Origin: Oscheius sp. JU75
Taxonomy: Eukaryota; Nematoda; Chromadorea; Rhabditida; Rhabditidae
NCBI GenBank assembly: GCA_037178855.1
Contig: JASJZC010000006.1
Coordinates: 5,518,001-5,582,000 of the forward strand
Length of the DNA: 64,000 bases
Direction: 5' to 3'
The notes beneath the pieces are model-generated. The model did no database searches and was not told the origin of the DNA. It saw nothing but the letters and a program-made list of their open reading frames with translations. The position numbers and the translations under genes are program-made. The stretch's first letter is position 1. Each line of letters opens with the position of its first letter. This document shows positions 55,377 through 64,000 of the stretch, piece after piece.

Positions 55377-58300
55377 CTAGACATCGGTTGGCACGAGAGT
55401 TAAAGGCGAATAGGGGTTATATATATTGGAAGGTGGCTGCTGTGGAACCTGCTGCCAGGCACCGTCAGCATATTCCATGGTCTCGGGAGGAGGTGTCTGT
55501 GGACAGTGCTCGATGTCGGCAATGATACTGACCGAGAGGATGAACTTTTCTCTAGAAAAGGTATCAATTACAACAGTTTAAAGAATTTCCCTCACCTCGG
55601 ATCATATCTTCTGCACAGAGCTATCAGAGATGGTTCTTTCCTCTCCCTCAAGAGTTCTTGTACTGTGTAGTAATGAAGAAGTTGTCTACTGGGTATGTGA
55701 CTTAAAGAGTCCCAACCATGTGTCACGTAGGATTGGGCCATTTGAGGAGAAGACAGTCGAATGTTCACCGAGCCTCGACCATCTCGGTCGTAGCCTGTCC
55801 GAGCAATCCTGGACATTTCGGCCTGGGCTTTTGGGTCCTCGCGGACCTTCATGATCACGTCCTTACAGAGGGTGTTAATTCGAGCAAATGAGCAGCGCCC
55901 AGTGTGCATTGGCCAGTCATTCACTCTGAATGTTAACTTGATACCATTCAATCCAAAACTCAAACCTGCACTGTCTTGAACAATAGTAAGTGTAGCAATG
56001 CTTACAGGACACGAATCTCATTCTAGCTTGCTTTAGTTCTCTTGTCCTGTGACAGTGTGCACATCTAACAAACAGATCCTCAGACTTCAAAAGATTCTCC
56101 GCTTTCTCGGGCTCTCTCATAACCTTGTCCATGAGCATGTAGTTCTGTGTATAGATTCCGGGTCCATCGGCGTTGCCCTGGTAGACACCATCAGCTTGTG
56201 GAAGTCTAACACTTAATATTTTTAAAGTTAACTGAGAATCATACGTGGTATCGTAGGGATGGGCTCCCGAAATAGGGGCGGTTTGTTGGAAAATAGTGTC
56301 CAGCACTTCTTCAATGGTCACACGGCCGCCATATCTCATTGCGACATTTCCTGTAAAATGACAAGAGAGTTTTACACAAATAGCTTTGACCCCTTATGCT
56401 TTTTGTCCTTTAAAACTCACCGTACTGATCGATGACCTGTTTCGGTCCGACGAACGTATCTGCCACCTCGACAACCTTGGAGGTCTTCGAGTAGTGTTCC
56501 ATGTTCCACGTGAGAGGAACCTCAGAGACGGTGTATCCGGGCAGAGCACGTGGTGACATGGCTCGATGCTCAACCTGGGTGATGACTTCTTGAGATAGAG
56601 AACGACGCGGTTTCGGGGATGGTGGTTCCAGCTATAATTCGGGGTAACGTGTCAGATGTTTTTAGGAAGGAACTGAGGAGGAAGCTGAAGGGAAGAGAAA
56701 CAAGGGGGCTGTCGCGCTGATGCTGCAAGAGTTTGATTGATCGTTTATAGAATTCCAAACTTTTTCTTCAACTTCTGTTCTAATTGGCAACAAAGTTCGC
56801 GAGTACTCTTCAGTCCTCAATGCGGCAACAGTAAGAAAACGCATTTCATTGCAAATTTAAGTTTTTCGGTTGACATCCTTGTATCATGTAAAACGTAATA
56901 GCACGGAGGAATGACGCATCATCACATTAGCTTGTCCGACAGTCTCGAAGCCACGATAGAAACAGCCGTGAAACCCAGCAGCAACAAAGGGAAAGAAGAA
57001 GCAACAGACACGATTGCAGGAGAAGAGTGCATAAGCTGAGGGGAAAAAAGGATAAACATTTATTAGAGAGCGTAGATAGAGGATATCACATGCATATAGA
57101 GGGATTGTGGCTTGCTGTGGTTGGTGGGGTGGATGCTCTTTTTTAAAGGGCGACTACCTGTCGCGAGCTGGGTTCAGCCAGCAGCGATGTGCGAGAACGA
57201 CGCAGGTCGGAGAGTTCTCCGGCATACTTGTCGAACATTCCCGAGGGAAGACGAGGCAGAGTGTTGTCCAAGTCTGTGGGTCGGACAGTGGGGCGGTTCT
57301 CACGGTACCTGAAAGTTTTACCGTATGTGCAGCCTTTCTCGCGTTAGACCTGTCCCTCGGGTCGCATAGGAAATAATACCCGCTCTCACGGGTTTCATAT
57401 TATCTTACAAGACTCACCAGTCAGGCACGGTCAGCTTCTCCGTCGACTTGCGGAATCGCATTTCATGCTCCGAGATTCTCGATTCCCTTGGCGAATGTTC
57501 CATAGCTTTGCGAAGTTCGTTCTCAGGAGGCTCGGTCTCTTCGCGAAGGCGACGATCCATTAGGTAGTCAGCACTTCGACTGCGAGAATGGTCTGGGGCA
57601 CTGGTTTCAACGTCTCGACGACTCATTCGGTTGTAGTCAACCACGGAGCCGGAACGGCGATGAACCTCATCAAGATTGGTCTCTTCTATCTGAATGAGTT
57701 TCAGGTTAATAGTTAGCACTTGCCGCCACCGGTTCTACATATTCTTAGAATAAATCAATTGTTATTGTATCACAAAATTTTCTGTATCTTCACGAGTTCA
57801 ACTATTTCAGAACTTCCAACTCAGTTTGATCAAAGTCAGACACCCAAATGGGCGTGTTAGTATAAGCCAATCTCATAATTGCTGAACAAAACATCGGTAG
57901 TTAGGGTGTAGCAAGCGTACAAGAGGTTAGGTACAAGAATAAATTTACCCTTGTTGTGCTCATTCCAATGTCCGGACGTCCAGTGTCCACGTCTGTTTCC
58001 ATGAAGGTCGCAGAGACGTTTCTACTTCTACTGTGCAGACTGGGCTGAGAATTACGATAGCGGTAGGCAACATACTTCCTCTCCGTCTCCTCGAGAAGTC
58101 GTTCGAACTCCTAGAGGGAAAATGGCGGGTTTTAAAGCAAGAGAGAGGATGCAACACACAACAAGACAGAAATGATAAAAGTAAAAGGTACCTTTCCGGC
58201 TTCTCCTTGCTTTACGGGAGGATAAGGAGCATTGAGGTCTGTCTTGGATTTGAAGTCACTGTCATGAAATTTTTGTAGCAGGGGACCCCGGTAATCGGGC

Positions 58301-61300
58301 TTGGCCCGGAGTGAGAGATCTTCGTTTGAGCGCCCGAGGCGGGAACTAGGAGGCAGCTGATCGGGTTGTTCTGAAAATGTTGGCTCTGCGTTTACTGTTT
58401 TTATTAATGTATTTCAGCATAAATTTGTTGCCATTAGCTCAGCCGCAGGGCTCCCGAACATTCTCAAAGCTCACCGGTAGACGCTTGCTTTCCACCCGTA
58501 CTTTCTCGTCCGTTACCCAAGACATCCAAAGTCACAAATTTGCCACCCAGTTTGGGCAGAATAATCATCAATCAACAAAAAGAATCGCTGTAAAAGGCGG
58601 CAACTTTCGAAACCCCCCCTTGAAAGAGCGGGGGAAAACGCATAAAACAGCATGTGGAACTGATGAAAATCCACCTTGAACTACAAATATGATTCGTCTT
58701 GTGTCAATCTTTTCTTAGACAGAGCACTAGCATTTTACCATTGTTTTCCGCTTTTTAGGTAAAGAGGAAACATGCTTAGATCTCATTCTTTCTGCCAACG
58801 TGCAATTCGATTTTTCTTCCATGCATTTTTCTCATTCTCAATCTCCGCTCAGTGTGTGTGTGTGTCCCGCTGCCTTACAACCATTCACATATAAAAGTGG
58901 GGGTAAATCTTTACTTTTGCAATAATCTGTACAATTCGAACCGAGGTGAGGTGAGAGGAGGTTTGTGGTTAGGTAGCGAGACACACACACTTGGCAGACA
59001 CACGGGTATGGACCACCCAAGCAGAGAGTGAACGAAAAAAAGCTAGCGATAAAACACGAAAAGCCTTGCCTCTGGAAGAAGAAATGCGATATGATAATGC
59101 GAAATGGAGGTTGTGTTTGAGGATAGAGAAAGCTTTTTAAAGAGATTGTTAGTCTCGCTTGCTTAGGAGAATTTCATGCAGTTGTTTTCTTGTCAGAAAG
59201 GGATACGGTAGAAGTAATAGAGAGAGCAAGATATATTAGACTTCCATACCGGCGCTGCTGTCCCCAGAGAAGAACTGCTGTCGGGCTCGTTGAATGCGGT
59301 AGCGACTGCCTCTATAAATTTGACATTTACCATAAAAATTCAAAAATATGCACTCCCTTACGTAAGAAATACTCAACTACGTATTCGCGTTTTTCGGGAT
59401 TAAGACGCCTTTTTCTGACTTACCGATGTTCTGCAAAGCTGTAGAGCAGGGCACGGTCTACAAGTTTACAGGACATCGAAAAGTCAGAAAAAGTCGCCTT
59501 GACCCGAAAAACGCGAATACGTAATTACATAAGAGGATACTTATATTGGAAGAAATAGGTAGTTCAATATATATTTTATCCTTTGTTGTTGTTAAATGTA
59601 CTCACCTGGCTGATCCATTTCTCTGATGTGGATCGTAGAGTCTGTCTCTGGCGTTCTCATCAGTAGTGTCTAGCGAGTACTGTTGCTGATAAGTGGTACT
59701 AGGAACTCGGACATCATCTACCCACACGTTTCTGTCAACTCGTTCGATAACCTAAAATCTCTTTTTAATGCTTATCCCGTTATGCTCACCTGTCTCTCGA
59801 CCTTAGTCGTGTACTCTGGTTGGCTCAAATTCTCTCTCGAGAAATACGGGGGCCTGGTCAATTTGGCCAAGGTTTCTGGCGAAGTCAGGCCGTGTTTCTT
59901 CCTGTTCATCGCTTCCTTTTCAGCCAGAAGACGTCTTTTTTCGGATTCGAACTTCTCCCTTTCGGTTCTTTCTCTGACGATGTGGTCCAGTTTGTCTCTG
60001 CTCCTACGATCATCTGCTCTCCTTGTGGCTTCTCTGTCAGCAGCTTCCGCTCGCTCACGATCACGAATTTCTTGGTTTCTACGTTCTTTCTCCTTGAGGA
60101 GAGCCAAGCTGCGTTCTTCTTCCTCTCTTTCTCTGGCTCTTCTTTCGTTCTCAAGACGCTCACGCTCAGCAACCAGACGCGCTTCACGATCCAGCTCGTC
60201 TCTCTGTCGATCACGATCGTGTTCAGCTGCTCGAGCGGCTCTTCTCTGAGCTGCTGCTCTTTCGAGCTCGGCCAAACGAAGTCTTTCGGCTTCGTCTTCA
60301 GCTCGTCTCATCCGTTCTCTTTCGGCAGCTTCTCTTCTCTCCTTCTCTCTTCGTTCACGCTCTCGCCTCTCTTCTTCCTGCCTCAGCCTCTCGCGTTCTT
60401 CGTCCTCAAGCCTCTGCTGTTCTCTCATCTCCTTGGCTCTTCTCTGTGCGTCAAGCAACTCCTTCTCTCGTCGTTCTTCCTCCATTCTTTCACGCTCTCT
60501 CCTGTCAGCATCGGCCTTCTCCATTTCAATTCTCTGCTGCTCGCGTCGGATTCTCTCCAAGCGCTCGTGTTCGTCACGCTCCTGGAGTCGTCGAAGACGT
60601 TCCCTCTCGGCCGCTTCGATCTCGAGTTTTCTCAAAAGCTCCTGTTCGGCCCGTTCGTCTTCGCGCCTCTTGCGCTCTCTCATCTCATCCTCCAGACGCT
60701 GTCTTTCTCTTTCTTCAGCCTCCCGACGAGCAATCTCTTTGAGCTCACGCTCACGGATTTCGAGCTCGCGACGCTCTCGCTCAATTCTAAAATTTTCTTT
60801 TCCAACAAGTTACGATGTGATTAACCTTTCGAGCTCTTCTTTCTCTCTTCTGAGTCTGTCTTCTTCTTCCTTTTTCTTCTGAAGTTCAACTCGTTCCCGT
60901 TCGATACGCTCCCTTTTGATTCGTTCAATCCTCTCGATTTCGAGTCGTTCGCGTTCAATTCGTTCCCTGAAAGGTAGATGTTTAAACCCTGAAGAGGAAT
61001 TGGGATGATAGTTGGCAAAAATTGAAAGCTTAAAGCAAAGGAAACTAGCTTCCTTTTTTTGGATAGAAATGGCAGCTAGGCAACCTTTATTTTCTAACTC
61101 GCCCTTTTTGGGACTTATCCTATTGTTCTAGAAAAAAAAAACAGGAAGGGACAGCTCATATTTTCTTGAGAGTAACATGACCCACCTTTCGATTCGGATC
61201 TTCTCCAATCGTTCCTGCTCCTTTCTCTCGGCTTCCAGTCGTTCCATCTCTAGTCGCTGTCTCTCCCTCTCCAGACGTTCCCTCTCCCGCCTTTCGACCT

Positions 61301-63672
61301 CTTCTCGTTCCCGGGCTAATCTCTCCAGCTCGATCTGTCTTTTTCTTTCGAGCTCGGCTTCCTCAATGGCGCGTCTCTCAGCCTCCATTCGGTCCCAATC
61401 AGCTCGACGAGCCTGCTCAGCACGTTCACGATCCATTCGGTCGCGTTCAATCCGGTCCTTTTCGGCTCTTTCACGCTCTGTCAAGGTCCTTTCAGCTTCG
61501 ATTTCTCGAAGTTCTCTTTCTCTCTTGAGCCGGTCGAGAACTTCTCTCTCCCTCTGCTCCCAAAGTCGGCGACTTTCTTCCTCTCTCCGTCTTCTGTCCT
61601 CCTCCTCCTGTCTTCGTCTGTCTTGCTCATCTCGAATTCTTCTCTCCTCTTCTTCAATATTCCTGGTGTAGTTGACACGATAGTCGACAGATCGCTCTTC
61701 ACGAGTATGCGGGTCGGGATAGGTTATGTATCGTTCGATGGGGCTGGAACGGCCGAGAGGTGGCTGCTGCGAGAGGGCTTCAGTGCTGCGGGTGATGATC
61801 GTTCGAGAGATTACCTCACGGCGGTAGTATTCGTCCTAAAAAGAGACTTTGTTGGCAAATATGATGCGATTCTTATGCACTAGAGATTTCTCAACGAAAC
61901 GGAAATGTTCTCTACTCACCTGCATGTCGTCTCCTGCCCCTCTAGATCCAGCTGGTGGCACGTAGCTCGATGGCATGCGATACTCCAGTACAGTGGACTG
62001 AGTCGAAGGAGCCGCGGACGGTGCCCTCTGTACTGGAATTTCGCGGACGGTCGATCGCGACAGTGGGGCGTCGAGCAGATCCTCGCGCGACGAGTAGCCC
62101 GACTGAAATGTTTTTATTTGCATGAAAATGAGTTGGTTGAAGAAAAGGCTGAAGGAAATGCTGTGAGTCAGTCTGAGTCTGCTTCCCCCTACGCGGCGCT
62201 GCTTGCTCAGCATTGTTTGGACAGCATCTACGCGGCTGCAGGCATTCCTTTTGGAGACTGCGAGTACGCTCTTTCACTCTCGATCAGCAATGCCGTAAAC
62301 TTAAAGAGATACCATGGTGTGGTCGAGAGAGGGTGAAAAGAGAGGACTTTCGGCATGTTCCAGTTCCAAACGCTTGCCTTTTTTTTCTATCCGTTCGAGA
62401 CCGCACATTGTTATTTTTGGGAGAGGGAAGTGAGGCACGAGAAATAAAACGAGTTTTGGACTGTGTAAAAAACCGAACCAAAAAGTGTCCGAAAGGAAAC
62501 GAGAGTGGGTCTCATATAAAATCTACGTACATCATAATGCAAAAAAGTTGGTTATGGACTAATTTAATGTAATGTCAAATGCAGGATTCTATTGTTGTCG
62601 TTCGCCAATCAAATTTCGGACCCAGAGACAGCAATCCATCCATAGTAACGCACTTTTTCTCCGTAGAGCTTCCGTTCTAGCAGGGCCATTGGCCTTGTTT
62701 ATGACGACTATTACATAAAGATGCAAAAAAGTAGGCCAGGGTAGGACAGATGCGTGTACTAAACAAAATTTTGTACACCATGAGCCAGCCACCTATAAGG
62801 GACGGCTCTCTGCTCTGATAAGAGACCACTGATAGCCGACATGCTGGGCGGCAAACCACGGCAAAAGCCATGTAAGCTGGAAGGAAAAGGGGCTTCTTGA
62901 AAACAGTACCGAGAGGACAAACCTTATCGTTCTACTGCATCGTTAAAAGGTAATGGTTGTAGGATATGACAAAAATATAAATCTCCGGCACGACGCAATT
63001 TTGAAATAGTAGCATTTTCTTCCGGTAATGATAAGAAAAGCTACAAAGAAAGAACTGTTGGCAATCTAAATAACCACTTGCGGCACACTAATATTCAAAA
63101 AAAGAAGAAGCTGTAGCCTCTAGGCTGAAGGTAGTATCCAGCGGCCACTGCGGGAGGCTGCGCAACTGGCGGTAAGCGATCGTTGTTTGCCCGTGTCGGA
63201 GGGCGCGCGGTAACAATTTGAGAGAGGGAGAGGAAGAAGGGTGGTCCTACAATAGCAACCAAAGGCGGTGTTCGCTCTCTATCGAACTGTGAGAACACGT
63301 GTCTTGGCCGTGTAGAAATGTGGGTCGAAAAAAGACAAGGCCATCTCTAGGGGCCTTGAGGACATGACCATACAGTCATGTCAAATCGATGTCTATTCCC
63401 CATGCGCAGGTCTCATTAACCTTGGGCTTATCGGGGAGGTGGGAGAGGACAGGGGGCTGGCCACGACGACGGAACGACAATTAGGAGGGCGGGATGTGAA
63501 AGGAGGGCACCTGGCTGTCATATCTCTTTGTTTATGGTTCTCTGTCGTTCAGTCAATCTGTCAGTGTTCAGTAAAAAAATATAGCCCCCTACCTTGACTG
63601 TGTATCCAACGCCGCTCCCAATCGGTGGAGGTGGTGGTGGTGGCTCGTTCGGTGGCGAGCTCATACCCTGAT
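55377..63672 (-). CDS. ajm-1: AJM-1-like apical junction protein (5' end not resolved)
   Basis: AJM-1 is a coiled-coil protein of nematode apical epithelial junctions; vertebrates have AJM1. The 5'-most supported exon (about 63590-63672) encodes [18 protein letters not shown]; earlier exons were not identified. A 1.5-kb intron leads to exons at 61920-62103, 61180-61840 and 59790-60960. These encode hundreds of residues of Arg/Glu-rich coiled coil ([20 protein letters not shown] is typical). Further small exons lie at 59608-59750, 58190-58370, 57960-58110, 57415-57690, 57159-57308 and 56420-56632. The C-terminal part (55377-56345) has a compact Cys/His cluster, [15 protein letters not shown] then [14 protein letters not shown], followed by [11 protein letters not shown], like a MYND-type zinc site. 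It ends [10 protein letters not shown]. Assignment rests on the coiled-coil plus Cys-cluster layout and memory of the family; a MYND protein fused to a separate coiled-coil gene is the alternative. Confidence 0.72.
59378..59523. mobile_element. foldback (MITE-like) inverted repeat in an AJM-1-like intron
   Basis: Arms of about 51 bp (59378-59429 and 59473-59523) are complementary around a 43-nt loop. The outer 21 bases (TACGTATTCGCGTTTTTCGGG) match perfectly, and the inner part matches with a few changes (TTTTTCTGACTT, CGATGT). It has no coding capacity and lies in the intron between the exons at 58190-58370 and 59608-59750. It resembles the remnant of a miniature inverted-repeat element; target-site duplications were not clear. 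Confidence 0.75.
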
Positions 63673-63903
63673 CTGAAAATTATTTATTTTGTTTCGAACT
63701 TTTGCTGTTCACTCGCGAAAGTCAAACACAGAAGAGTATTGGGAGCCAAGTATGGCTATTGGGACCGTCCACTCGACCGGCGCCGAGTAGCCCCCGAACC
63801 ATAGGACACTCCGCGTGTGATCGCCTCAAGGACGGAAATTTGCGTATGAGAAAGAAAGAGAGCTCAGGTGTGAAATTGATCCCAAATTCTAATCTTTGGA
63901 GGC

Positions 63904-64000
63904 TATAAAATTTTTGAAGACGTATCAGTTGAGTCACCGAGCAGTAAGTGATTATTCAATCATGACTTCCGCCGGGCGTCAAAATATGACTGTTCGCTGC
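63904..64000 (+). CDS. possible start of a TATA-driven gene, cut by the window edge
   Basis: TATAAAA at 63904-63910 is followed by an ATG at 63962 that opens a frame (MTSAGRQNMTVRC) running off the end. Spacing resembles the compact promoter of the intronless 213-aa genes. Only 13 codons are visible, so the call is tentative. Confidence 0.25.

Noticed and set aside
59820-60824. 334-codon open frame on + opposite the coiled-coil exons
   Set aside because: It is the Ser/Leu-rich mirror of Arg/Glu repeat codons on the minus strand and ignores a splice site there; typical antisense shadow.
61177-61671. 164-codon Ser-rich frame on +
   Set aside because: Same cause: mirror of the AJM-1-like coiled coil (Arg/Glu codons read as Ser/Leu).

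Overview
The window reads as nuclear DNA of a small, intron-rich, gene-dense animal genome, most likely a nematode or close ecdysozoan relative. Most introns are only about 36-57 nt and end in TTTCAG, TTCCAG or CTAG. The recognisable genes match nematode-style sets: a MIG-15/Misshapen kinase, an AJM-1-type junction protein, an OSM-9/OCR-type TRPV channel, Ly6 proteins, a pepsin-type aspartic protease and a neuropeptide GPCR. Species cannot be named from the sequence. All calls come from reading translations and splice sites by eye; exon boundaries are inferred.

Layout. 0.7-3.9 kb: two unidentified multi-exon genes, convergent. 4.7-4.9 kb: a deleted pseudogene copy of the single-exon gene at 18.7-19.3 kb. 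5.3-10.2 kb (-): mig-15-type kinase with CNH domain, preceded by about 5 kb without a clear gene. 15.2-17.6 kb (+): membrane protein with three LDLa modules and a Thr/Ser-rich stalk. 17.8-18.5 kb (+): four-TM protein. 19.8-24.7 kb (-): TMCC-family ER protein with two Ly6 genes nested on the opposite strand in one intron. 26.8-31.3 kb (-): GPR107/108-type Golgi seven-TM protein. 31.6-33.7 kb (+): unidentified protein with a Pro/Tyr/Met-rich, RGG-like C-terminal part.

33.9-38.8 kb is the most striking part. A TRPV channel gene carries inside one intron an intronless gene for a 213-aa Arg/Ser/His-rich protein. A second copy, identical in every reading frame compared, sits inverted just upstream of the channel. 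The two form an inverted repeat of about 833 bp per arm that includes the promoter (CRE-like site, GC-rich box, TATA box) and stops exactly at a 10-bp inverted repeat.

38.8-40.4 kb (-): aspartic protease. 40.4-43.0 kb: repeat-rich spacer with several hairpins and a dispersed repeat. 43.1-44.1 kb (+): multi-TM protein. 44.9-46.8 kb (+): TCAIM orthologue. 47.3-49.0 kb (-): peptide GPCR. 49.8-53.2 kb (+): DR1/NC2-beta. 55.4-63.7 kb (-): AJM-1-like apical junction protein whose 5' end lies beyond the supported exons. A possible new gene starts on + at the right edge.

The genes are not one pathway; this is an ordinary euchromatic neighbourhood with nested genes and one recent inverted duplication.
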